Shown here in pieces: positions 54,194 to 62,749 of a DNA stretch of 64,000 nt. The stretch's first letter is position 1. Each line of letters begins with the position of its first letter. Made by a program: the position numbers and the translations under genes. The stretch is taken from assembly GCF_002019735.1 (NCBI RefSeq), contig NZ_KV917378.1:2754869-2818868 (forward strand). Reading direction: 5' to 3'. The notes beneath the pieces are model-generated. The model was not told the origin of the DNA. It searched no databases and was given only the letters and a program-made list of their open reading frames with translations. The stretch comes from Salipaludibacillus agaradhaerens. GTDB taxonomy: Bacteria; Bacillota; Bacilli; Bacillales; Salisediminibacteriaceae.

Positions 54194-54199
54194 ACCTCG

Positions 54200-55027
54200 T
54201 TATTTCGTGGTTTCCGTGGCTATTGCTCCTTCTTGCAGAAGCTCATCCAAAGTATATTCAACGACTTGTCCTGATTCAAACAATTCCACTTGCACAAGTC
54301 TCTCTAACATATTTAGTCCAGCAACTTTTCCTCTACCCATACTCGTTTCAATTTTCTCATTCAAGTCAGGCAATTCTTTTTTTGCGGATTCATACATGTC
54401 ATTTTCATACTTGAGACAGCACATAAGCCGTCCACATAACCCTGAAATTTTTGTTGGATTTAAAGACAGGTTTTGATCTTTCGCCATTTTTATTGAGACT
54501 GGCTCAAAATCCCCTAAAAATGTTGAGCAACATAGCATCCGTCCACATGGACCTATACCACCTAACATCTTCGCTTCATCACGAACCCCAATTTGTCTTA
54601 ATTCAATTCTCGTTCTGAAAACAGATGCAAGATCTTTAACGAGTTCGCGAAAATCGATGCGGCCATCAGCCGTAAAGTAAAACAACACCTTATTACGATC
54701 AAATGTGTATTCTACATCCACGAGCTTCATTTCTAAATCGTGTTCTGCAATTTTTTCCAGACACACGTTAAAAGCCTTCTGAGATTCTTGTTTGTTCTCA
54801 GTAACGGTGAGCTTGTCCTTTTCTGTCGCTAGACGAAGGACATTTTTCAAAGGCAGGACGACATCCTTTTCGTCCACTTCCTTCACCCCGATGACTACCT
54901 TACCAAACTCCACCCCGCGGGCGGTTTCTACAATGACATAATCATCGCGATTTATATTAAATTCGCCAGGGGAAAAGTAGTATATTTTCCCGGCTTTCTT
55001 AAATCGGACACCTACAACTTGATGCAC
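54200..55027 (-). CDS. ricT: RNase Y-associated Y-complex protein RicT
   Basis: RicT (YaaT) is a PSP1-domain protein that with RicA and RicF forms a complex carrying Fe-S clusters. It affects RNase Y processing, competence and sporulation. The 275 residues have the cluster-binding cysteines in GPCGRMLCCSTFLGDF and GLCGRLMCCLKYE (about 160-210). An acidic tail ends the protein. It lies between holB and yabA, as in B. subtilis. Confidence 0.95.
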   Translation of the reverse strand: MHQVVGVRFKKAGKIYYFSPGEFNINRDDYVIVETARGVEFGKVVIGVKEVDEKDVVLPLKNVLRLATEKDKLTVTENKQESQKAFNVCLEKIAEHDLEMKLVDVEYTFDRNKVLFYFTADGRIDFRELVKDLASVFRTRIELRQIGVRDEAKMLGGIGPCGRMLCCSTFLGDFEPVSIKMAKDQNLSLNPTKISGLCGRLMCCLKYENDMYESAKKELPDLNEKIETSMGRGKVAGLNMLERLVQVELFESGQVVEYTLDELLQEGAIATETTK

Positions 55028-55028
55028 G

Positions 55029-56021
55029 TTATCCCTCCTGTAACCGAAGAAGCAATTGCTCCATTAATAGCTGGGGAGCAGTATTTGCATCCAATCGACG
55101 CTTCGCATCCATGACTGCCTGGAGGTTATGTCCCAGCTTCATTTGTGACAGCTTTAGCGCTTGATCCTGAAGCTTGTCCTCTTGATCTATATAAACGATT
55201 TGATCCGTTTGTTCTACTTGTACCCGAATCACATCTCTATACCAAAGCATCAGTAAATCAATGCCTATCTGCACATCTGTTTTTTCCTTAAAAAAAGGAA
55301 TCCATTCTTCCTGCAGCGTTATGAATACATACCTTGGACGCAAAGTAAGATCATCAATTAATTGTATCACTTTATTTCTTGCCTGTGCAATCCAATCATT
55401 TTGGCATAGTTGGAGAGCCTCTTCCATATCAGAAGTCAGTCTCGAAGCTGTAAGTGCATCTTTTTCATTAATAGTATGAATCGTTACTAATTGGTGAACC
55501 AATTTATCGACAGGTAGAGGCGCAAACGAAAGAACTTGAGCTCGGGAAAGAATGGTTTTTAATATCCTCTGGATATGGCTCGTTATCAATACAGCCACCG
55601 CTTCCCCATCGGGTTCTTCAAGTACCTTTAACAAGCTGTTCGCTGCTGCATCTGTCATTTTATCCGCTTCATTTACAATATAAAACTTTTTATGGGATTC
55701 CATACCTCGTAAACTAAACTCTTTTTTTAACTGCCGAATCTGTTCCACTTTAATCGTGGTACCGTCAGCAGAAATTTCATGAAGATCCGGGTGGTTACCA
55801 GAATCTATTCTCTGACATTCTTTACAAGATTGACAAGGTTCTGAACCTGTTTTCTGTTCACAGAAATAAGATTTTGCCAACAGAGAGGCTACCGCTTTTT
55901 TTCCTGTCCCTCGTCCCCCTGAAAAGAGATAGGCATGTGCAAGCCGCCCCTTTGTGACACTATTTGTTAACATTTTTACAATTGCCGGTTGGGTTTCGGC
56001 CATTTCCTTCCAATTTCTCAT
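55029..56021 (-). CDS. holB: DNA polymerase III subunit delta prime
   Basis: HolB is part of the clamp loader. At 330 residues it has a Walker A-like FSGGRGTGKKAVASLL near 34-49, a zinc module (CEQKTGSEPCQSCKECQRI near 54-72), and the SRAQ version of the SRC motif (ILSRAQVLSF) near 154. The start of ricT is 1 nt after its stop. In B. subtilis yaaR lies between darA and holB; that gene is missing here. Confidence 0.95.
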   Translation of the reverse strand: MRNWKEMAETQPAIVKMLTNSVTKGRLAHAYLFSGGRGTGKKAVASLLAKSYFCEQKTGSEPCQSCKECQRIDSGNHPDLHEISADGTTIKVEQIRQLKKEFSLRGMESHKKFYIVNEADKMTDAAANSLLKVLEEPDGEAVAVLITSHIQRILKTILSRAQVLSFAPLPVDKLVHQLVTIHTINEKDALTASRLTSDMEEALQLCQNDWIAQARNKVIQLIDDLTLRPRYVFITLQEEWIPFFKEKTDVQIGIDLLMLWYRDVIRVQVEQTDQIVYIDQEDKLQDQALKLSQMKLGHNLQAVMDAKRRLDANTAPQLLMEQLLLRLQEG

Positions 56022-56136
56022 GGCAATAACTCCTCAACTAGTTAAAAGTATTGCTCGAAGACGACTCTTAGTAAGGCAACCTTGAACGATCACACTTCCG
56101 CCCCCTCAGAAATACCAGTTATGTCAGATCATGCTT

Positions 56137-56544
<408 letters not shown>

Positions 56545-56644
56545 TTATTATACGCAAGTCACGGCATGAAGTTAATCTTTTGTTAATCCTGTTAACGAAG
56601 AATAACTAAAATAGAGCCTTCATCTTGCTTATTAGTCATCACTT

Positions 56645-57274
56645 TTAGCCCTCAATAAACTGCTTAATTTCTTCCCAAGTCTCCACCATCACCTTTTCTA
56701 ATGGATGCGAGGCATCAACCATGCGAATTCTTTCCGGCTCTTGCTTATGAAGCTGATGATAAGCCCCCCTGACTTGTTCATGAAATTTTAGAGATTCACG
56801 ATCAAGACGATTAAATTCTCGACCATCGTGGTTTGTAATTCTGGCTAGACCTATTTCAGGAACAACATCAAAAAATAATGTCAAGTCCGGTAATTTACCT
56901 TCCGTTGCAAATAAATTAATATTTCTAACATCATCTACCCCTATCCCTCTAGCAACACCTTGGTAAACAAGGCTACTATCCACGAAACGGTCACAAAGGA
57001 CTAGTCCCCCCTTCTTTAAATGAGGCAGGACCGTCTCGACAAGGTGTTGTCTTCTTGCAGCCGCATATAGCAATGCTTCCGTCCGACTGTCCATTTCAGT
57101 GTGAACTGGATCTAAAATCACTTGCCTTATTTTTTCGGCAATGAGACTTCCACCAGGCTCACGTGTTGCCAGCACGTTATACCCTTCCTTTACAAGTCGT
57201 TCATTTATACGAGAAAGAACAGTTGATTTCCCTGCCCCTTCACCACCCTCAAACGTAATAAATAACCCTGACAC
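56645..57274 (-). CDS. tmk: Thymidylate kinase
   Basis: Tmk phosphorylates dTMP. It has the P-loop FEGGEGAGKSTVLS at 8-21, REPGGSLIAEKIR near 40, the CDRFVDSSLVYQG motif near 96 and a LID region near 145-160. The length of 209 is typical. It lies 13 bp after the yaaO stop, so the two are probably co-transcribed. Confidence 0.97.
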   Translation of the reverse strand: MSGLFITFEGGEGAGKSTVLSRINERLVKEGYNVLATREPGGSLIAEKIRQVILDPVHTEMDSRTEALLYAAARRQHLVETVLPHLKKGGLVLCDRFVDSSLVYQGVARGIGVDDVRNINLFATEGKLPDLTLFFDVVPEIGLARITNHDGREFNRLDRESLKFHEQVRGAYHQLHKQEPERIRMVDASHPLEKVMVETWEEIKQFIEG

Positions 57275-57287
57275 TATGCATTCTCCT

Positions 57288-58742
57288 CTATATTGAAAAT
57301 ATCTTAATTCCTTCTTCTATCCAGTGCTTTCCTGTTTGGAAAGCTGCTTTCATTTCAATTAAGTCTGCTAGCTGTTCCAAATGATTATATGTGATTTGTT
57401 CCCCCTTTATAATGAGGGGAATTCCTGGAGGATAAGGTGTGATTGTTTCTGCCGCAATGGCTCCCTCACTTTTCTCCCACGGGCTAACATCTTGAGTTGC
57501 TGTAGTCATCTCTTCAAATGGCAGTCGTTGAGCTGAGACAGGTTTCTTCTGGGAATCATGTTGCAGAGGTTTCCATCGTTTAAAATGGCCTTTTTCCACT
57601 AAAGAATGTTGAAATATCCGTTGAAAAAATGGGACCCACTTCTCTGTCTTGTTGCTATCCCACGTAAGCGGTAATGTTAAAAGAAGATGATGTGGTGAAA
57701 CAAGTTCGGGATACACATTCTCTTTTTCCATTCTTCGCTTCCATAAATAAGGTAGCCCTTGTAAAGGGGTAATAAAAACCACTTTTAAAGGGTCTTGTGT
57801 AAATTGATTGATTGTTTGAGACGCACAAAACCACTCGTGATCCGTTTTAAACGCTCTTTTAAATTCATTCATTTTAAGAGCTTTCTCTTTCCAATCAGCA
57901 CTACTGATGGTAGCAACGTACGCTCTAGCAAGGTCAAGTGACGCCATTAATGGATATGACGGGCTGCTCGATTGTAATAATCGCAAGTAATAAGACAAAT
58001 ACTCCGCTGTTATGGAGGTGCTATTAATATGTAGCCAAGAGGCCATTGTCATAGCTGGTAATGTCTTATGCGCTGATTGGATGACGACGTCTGCCCCTGC
58101 AGCCACAGCACTTTCAGGCCAACTGTTTTTATTTGCTGTCAGAAGATGAGCCCCATGTGCTTCGTCTACACAAATAACCATATTTGCGCCATGGGCTGCT
58201 TTAACATGAGAAACTAACGATTGTGTATAACCTTCATAAGATGGCTGAGTAATAAAGACAGCTTTTGCCTCTGGATAACGCTTTATCGCTTCTTGTAATG
58301 TTTCAATAGACACGCCTAACACTAATTGAGATAGTGGGTCTCTTTCCGGTTCAATAAAAATGGGGTGGGCCCCTGCCAATTCTATTCCATGGAAAACTGA
58401 CTGATGACTGTTCCGCTGAACGATCACCTTATCGTTTCGCTTAAGAAAAGTAAGGCTCATTGCTAAATTACCTACTGTTGAACCCCCCACTAGAAAGTGC
58501 GTTGACTGAACCCCGTAAAGTTCAGCAGTCAGTCTCTCCGCTTCCGCAATAACCCCTTCAGCATTATGTAAATCGTCCAAACCGGTAATTTCAGTTTGAT
58601 CGATTGTAAGTATTGAGCTAAATAGTGACTTTTCCTTCCCAAATACATCACCATTTTTATGACCTGGCACATGGAACGAGTTCGGTGTTTTATTAGCATG
58701 TTTAATCAATTTATTAAATAATGGTTTATCACTTTGCTTCAT
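57288..58742 (-). CDS. yaaO: Orn/Lys/Arg decarboxylase family protein YaaO
   Basis: This PLP fold-type I enzyme of 484 residues has the conserved start NKLIKHANKTPNSFHVPGHKNG, GGSTVGNLAM near 86, and the PLP lysine in IQSAHKTLPAMT near 225. Relatives decarboxylate arginine, lysine or ornithine; the B. subtilis speA product is arginine decarboxylase, while YaaO's substrate is not settled. Upstream xpaC and yaaN of B. subtilis are absent, so it follows gin directly. Confidence 0.9.
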   Translation of the reverse strand: MKQSDKPLFNKLIKHANKTPNSFHVPGHKNGDVFGKEKSLFSSILTIDQTEITGLDDLHNAEGVIAEAERLTAELYGVQSTHFLVGGSTVGNLAMSLTFLKRNDKVIVQRNSHQSVFHGIELAGAHPIFIEPERDPLSQLVLGVSIETLQEAIKRYPEAKAVFITQPSYEGYTQSLVSHVKAAHGANMVICVDEAHGAHLLTANKNSWPESAVAAGADVVIQSAHKTLPAMTMASWLHINSTSITAEYLSYYLRLLQSSSPSYPLMASLDLARAYVATISSADWKEKALKMNEFKRAFKTDHEWFCASQTINQFTQDPLKVVFITPLQGLPYLWKRRMEKENVYPELVSPHHLLLTLPLTWDSNKTEKWVPFFQRIFQHSLVEKGHFKRWKPLQHDSQKKPVSAQRLPFEEMTTATQDVSPWEKSEGAIAAETITPYPPGIPLIIKGEQITYNHLEQLADLIEMKAAFQTGKHWIEEGIKIFSI

Positions 58743-58898
58743 AAAATGCCTACTTTCTCTTATGTTCCTTCTTACTATTATAACGAACTCCGTGACATAT
58801 TGCCTTTAAAAATAATACAAGCCTTTTAACTCAATTTTTTATAACGTAAATAAAACAAATTGGGCGTTTCCGGCAATTTTATATTAAACTTATTTTAT

Positions 58899-58938
58899 AA
58901 AAAAAGAAGCTAGGTTATTTAGTGACCTGCTTCTTTTT
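58899..58938 (-). terminator. gin terminator overlapping the end of the gene
   Basis: On the minus strand AAGAAGCAGGT and ACCTAGCTTCTT pair around CACTAAATA and are followed by seven T. The stop codon lies in the loop, so the last codons of gin are part of the stem. Confidence 0.85.
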
Positions 58939-59112
58939 TCCATGTATAAACATCTCAGTTTCCAATCCTTTTAATCGTTCTACATATTCACTATAACAAT
59001 CATCTGTGACATCTGCACGAACCATTTCTTTTTCACACTTATGACAAATAAATACTCCCAAAATGTGTATGCCGTCTTGCTTTTCTTTTTTACATATCAG
59101 ACAATCTTTCAC
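58915..59112 (-). CDS. csfB: Sigma-G inhibitor Gin (CsfB)
   Basis: Gin is a zinc protein made under sigma F that holds back sigma G, and in the mother cell sigma E. The 65 residues contain the two CxxC pairs CLICKKEKQDGIHILG and FICHKCE. A GTG at 59112 follows GGGAGG at good spacing and gives the usual length. A TTG at 59145 behind GGGGGTG would add 11 residues. It lies upstream of yaaO; in B. subtilis xpaC and yaaN come between. Confidence 0.9.
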   Translation of the reverse strand: MKDCLICKKEKQDGIHILGVFICHKCEKEMVRADVTDDCYSEYVERLKGLETEMFIHGKKKQVTK

Positions 59113-59373
59113 AGACGTCCTCCCTGTACGTAACAATTCTTCCAAAACAGGTTCACCCCCTTTTGATCAGTATCGGCCAACCTATCATCCTCTAAACCTA
59201 TAAATTGTGCCATGAATTGCTACACTATATGCTTATAATCTTGTTCTAGTGCATTAACATCCTCATTTCCCATTATTAATAAGGCTTTTTTAAACCTAAA
59301 ATCTAGTATTAATATTGATAGTTTCGTTCCTAAAGTGAGGTAATTTCTTGTTATTCTTTCATTTCGTTGTTAA

Positions 59374-59397
59374 TTGATAGTTTTTTAACACTATCAA
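59374..59397. promoter_or_regulatory. Inverted repeat, possible operator upstream of the lyase gene
   Basis: TTGATAG, 10 nt and CTATCAA form a perfect inverted repeat. Another copy of TTGATAGTTT lies at 59315-59324, about six helical turns away. These could bind a pathway regulator; none is encoded here. Confidence 0.35.
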
Positions 59398-59456
59398 AAG
59401 CTATTATGTGTGAAAATATGGAACAAAAGGAGGTGACATATTTTATTATATTAAAA

Positions 59457-59470
59457 TGTAAGCGCTTAAA
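59457..59470 (+). promoter_or_regulatory. cre site for CcpA upstream of the rhamnogalacturonan lyase
   Basis: TGTAAGCGCTTAAA matches the cre consensus TGWAARCGYTWNCW at all but one position. It lies 67 bp before the start codon, where binding of CcpA would block transcription when a preferred sugar is present. Confidence 0.75.
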
Positions 59471-59536
59471 TTCTAACTATCCTCTTAGAGTATTCATTGC
59501 GTATGTCAATCTAATTTTGGAAAGGGAGTTGAACGT

Positions 59537-62365
59537 ATGCGCAAAAAAAATTTTATGTTAGTCCTTATTTTTATGTTGACGTGGTCATTTATGTTACCAT
59601 CCTTTGAGTCCCAATCTCACACCGCTTATGCTCATAAGGGTAAAGGTGTAAAAGGTCTTCAAATTACGAATGTGACAGCTGATTCCGTTACGTTAGATTG
59701 GAAATCTTATAAGAAGGCTGATAGTTACCATATTTATTGGGCTGATAAAGATACTGAAAACATGACATATAAGCATATAGATACCGTGAAGGATACCTCA
59801 TATACATTTGAGCGCTCTACACACGTGGAGCACTATTTTAAAGTCACTGCAGTTCGTAATGGCAAAGAAGTGGCCACTTCTAAAACCGTTGTTTCCCATA
59901 CTGGAAAAGAGTTCAACATTCAATTGGAAAACCTTGATAGAGGGTTGATCGCCTTACCAAACGACGATGGCATTTTCTTAAGTTGGCGTCTATTAGGCCA
60001 TGAAGTGGATGGTTATTCTGATAATGGAATGACCGGTGCTCATTTTAACGTGTATCGAGATGGGGAAAAAATCGCCAACGTGAAAGACAGTACAAATTAT
60101 ACTGATAAAAAAGGGGAAAATACATCTGAGTATACCGTGAAAGCCGTCATAAATGGGGAAGAAATAGATGCCAGCCAATCAGTCATACCCTGGGAAGAGG
60201 ACTATTATGATCTCCCATTACAAAAACCAGAAGATGGTGTCACACCAGTTGGTGAGGCCTACACGTACCATGCAAATGATATGAGTGTTGGGGATGTGAC
60301 AGGAGACGGACAATACGAATTTGTTGTTAAATGGGATCCATCTAATTCTAAAGATGTTTCTCAAAAAGGATATACAGGTAATACGTATATTGATACGTAT
60401 ACCTTCGATGGACAACTGTTATACCGGATTGATTTAGGTGTCAATATTCGTTCAGGTGCCCATTATACACAATTTCTCGTGTATGATTTTGACGGGAATG
60501 GTCATGCAGAATTAATGTTTAAGACTGCTCCAGGGACAAAAATAATGCGGTTTGATGAAAATGGTAATATCGTTTCTGAAAATTATATCACTATGCCAAG
60601 TGAAGACATTGAAGCTGGGTACAGTCACGATGATGATTATCGTATGAGTAATGATGACTATATCGAACATCTCGTTCAACTGTTCATGAATTGGCATGAA
60701 CATGAAGAAGTGGTTAACGAGCAATGGCCTAAAACCTTAGAAGAAAGCTTTGGCATTGAGAATCGTTATTCTTACCCTTTATCACGTGGAGATGCTGAAA
60801 GTCTCGTAGACTATTTTATTGACGAGTACGCACCTGGGAGAAGTGGTCGTAATGAGCTTCGAGACTTTGAAGGTTTTATACTTGAAGGCCCAGAATATTT
60901 AACTGTTTTTAATGGAGAAACCGGTGAAGAATTAGAGACCATCCACTATAAACCTGAACGTCATGATGACGGGCTTATGTGGGGAGATTATGCTATGGCT
61001 CGTATTGAACCTGGTAATCGCGTCGATCGCTTCCTCGCAGGGGTTGCATACTTAAATGGAGAAGAACCGTCAGCCATTTTCGCTCGTGGTTATTATACAC
61101 GAACAACCCTTGTTTCCTATGACTGGGATGGTGAATCACTCCATGAAAAGTGGTACGTGGACAGTGGGTGGGCGCCAATGACTAATCCTTTTAATGACAG
61201 TCCCCATGGCGTAGATGGCACAGATGAGGAGTTTGGGACGATCACGACTCAAGGAGCCCATTCTTTAAGTGTAGCTGATGTGGATGGTGACGGGAAACAA
61301 GAAATTATCTATGGTGCCGCAACAATTGACCATGATGGTTCACTACTTTACAGTTCTAAAGATACACTTCCAGAGGATAGTGCTGATCCAGGCACCACTG
61401 TGCGCTTAGGTCATGGAGATGCCCTCCATGTAGCGAATATTAACCCAGATAGACCTGGCCAGGAAATTTATATGGTCTTCGAAGGAGGTCCTTGGGCGCC
61501 ATATGGGTATGCGTTACGAGATGCAGAAACGGGCGAAGTCATTTACGGTGATTACACTGGTGAAGATACAGGACGTGGTATGGTAGGCGATATTGATCCT
61601 ACTAAGCGAGGATTAGAAACATGGGCTGTCGGCCTCTGGACAGCAGATGGTGAGTACATTGGACCTGAAGCGCCGGGAACGAATATGAATATTAAATGGT
61701 CTCCCAACATGACCACTCAAATCATCAATGGCGCTATCGATGTAACACCAACCATCGATGATTGGCAAGAAGGCAGACTGCTCACGGCAGAAGGTACGTT
61801 AACGAATAATTATACGAAAGGAAATCCTTCGCTCGTGGCGGATATTTTTGGTGACTGGCGTGAAGAACTTCTCGTCCGTACAGAAGATAGCTCTGCCATT
61901 CGTATTTATATGAATAACGAGGAAACAGACAGAAAGCTCTACACATTAATGCATGACGCCCAATACCGCACTGGGACCGCATGGCAAAACGTTGGTTATA
62001 ACCAGCCGTCATATCCAAGCTTTTATTTCGCCTCTGATATGGATTGGAAATACGTCCCTATTCCTATAGCTCATTATCCTGGCTTAGAGGACCAACCATC
62101 TCGTGATCCTTTTGAGGTGTTAGAAAGCGCAACAAACGATTATATCTCTGATGGCAGTATTAAAGGACCTCTCATTCGACAATTAGAAAACGCTCTTCGG
62201 CAAGCCTCCCAGCAAAGGGAACGAGGGAATGAAGGTCAAGCTGTCCACTTTATAAAAAAGTACACTGAGCATTTAAACAAAAAAAAGAATAACCGTTATG
62301 TGACGTCTGAGGCTAAGGAGATACTGACTAAGCTAGCTGAAAAAGTGATCGAAGAATGGTCATAA
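59537..62365 (+). CDS. Secreted rhamnogalacturonan lyase (PL11) with FN3 and FIMAH-type domains
   Basis: The enzyme cleaves the rhamnogalacturonan I backbone of pectin by beta-elimination outside the cell. A signal peptide (1-32, cleavage after AYA) is followed by a fibronectin III domain (about 38-118) and the PL11 catalytic part (about 126-855). The PL11 part starts FNIQLENLDRGLIALPNDDG (126-145) and has calcium-binding repeats such as DVTGDGQYEFVVKWD, YDFDGNGHAELMFKTAPGTK and DVDGDGKQEIIYGAA. The last ~84 residues form a helical module like the FIMAH domain of Bacillus exoenzymes. The closest known relatives are B. subtilis YesW and YesX, which lack the added modules. An AAAGGGAG site precedes the ATG, and a cre site lies upstream. 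Confidence 0.93.
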   Translation: MRKKNFMLVLIFMLTWSFMLPSFESQSHTAYAHKGKGVKGLQITNVTADSVTLDWKSYKKADSYHIYWADKDTENMTYKHIDTVKDTSYTFERSTHVEHYFKVTAVRNGKEVATSKTVVSHTGKEFNIQLENLDRGLIALPNDDGIFLSWRLLGHEVDGYSDNGMTGAHFNVYRDGEKIANVKDSTNYTDKKGENTSEYTVKAVINGEEIDASQSVIPWEEDYYDLPLQKPEDGVTPVGEAYTYHANDMSVGDVTGDGQYEFVVKWDPSNSKDVSQKGYTGNTYIDTYTFDGQLLYRIDLGVNIRSGAHYTQFLVYDFDGNGHAELMFKTAPGTKIMRFDENGNIVSENYITMPSEDIEAGYSHDDDYRMSNDDYIEHLVQLFMNWHEHEEVVNEQWPKTLEESFGIENRYSYPLSRGDAESLVDYFIDEYAPGRSGRNELRDFEGFILEGPEYLTVFNGETGEELETIHYKPERHDDGLMWGDYAMARIEPGNRVDRFLAGVAYLNGEEPSAIFARGYYTRTTLVSYDWDGESLHEKWYVDSGWAPMTNPFNDSPHGVDGTDEEFGTITTQGAHSLSVADVDGDGKQEIIYGAATIDHDGSLLYSSKDTLPEDSADPGTTVRLGHGDALHVANINPDRPGQEIYMVFEGGPWAPYGYALRDAETGEVIYGDYTGEDTGRGMVGDIDPTKRGLETWAVGLWTADGEYIGPEAPGTNMNIKWSPNMTTQIINGAIDVTPTIDDWQEGRLLTAEGTLTNNYTKGNPSLVADIFGDWREELLVRTEDSSAIRIYMNNEETDRKLYTLMHDAQYRTGTAWQNVGYNQPSYPSFYFASDMDWKYVPIPIAHYPGLEDQPSRDPFEVLESATNDYISDGSIKGPLIRQLENALRQASQQRERGNEGQAVHFIKKYTEHLNKKKNNRYVTSEAKEILTKLAEKVIEEWS

Positions 62366-62430
62366 TTCAAAAAAAGATTTACAGCACAGTCTCACCATGT
62401 TAGTCTATTAAAAATGTTTAAACATTTATA

Positions 62431-62704
62431 GGCAATGAAGAGAAGAGTAAATAATACGTTGTTCTATACAGAGAGCCCCAGTTGCTGAAAAGGGGAAAGA
62501 ACTGCTTTATTGAACCAAGCCTCTGAGCCCCACATTGGAACGATTTTAGGGATAATGTGGCGGGTACTCCCGTTACAGAGTCAAGGTATAAGCAAGTTCA
62601 TCTTGCCGTACCTGATAGGCTTATGGAAGTTTATAAGTAAAATCGAGGTGGCACCGCGCGGACGACCCACGCCCTCAAGACATTTGTCTTGAGGGCGTTT
62701 TTTT
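62431..62704 (+). promoter_or_regulatory. T-box riboswitch upstream of the MFS gene (Pro, possibly Thr)
   Basis: The T-box core GAGGTGGCACCGCGCGG lies at 62645-62661. A terminator stem CGCCCTCAAGAC / GTCTTGAGGGCG (62670-62697) follows with a seven-T run. Stem I shows AGAGTA near 62443 and CAGAGAGCC near 62469. The specifier position, judged by GAA before it and CCTCTGAG after it, reads CCA (62515-62517, proline); one base earlier it would read ACC (threonine). It belongs to the transporter 45 bp downstream. Confidence 0.88.
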
Positions 62705-62749
62705 ATTGAATAAATAATCACTTAGTGTTGTTGATTGGAGGGTATGTTT

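Noticed and set aside
59367-59561. 64-codon frame overlapping the lyase start
   Set aside because: It has no ribosome site at its start, and it overlaps the cre site and the start of a well-supported gene.
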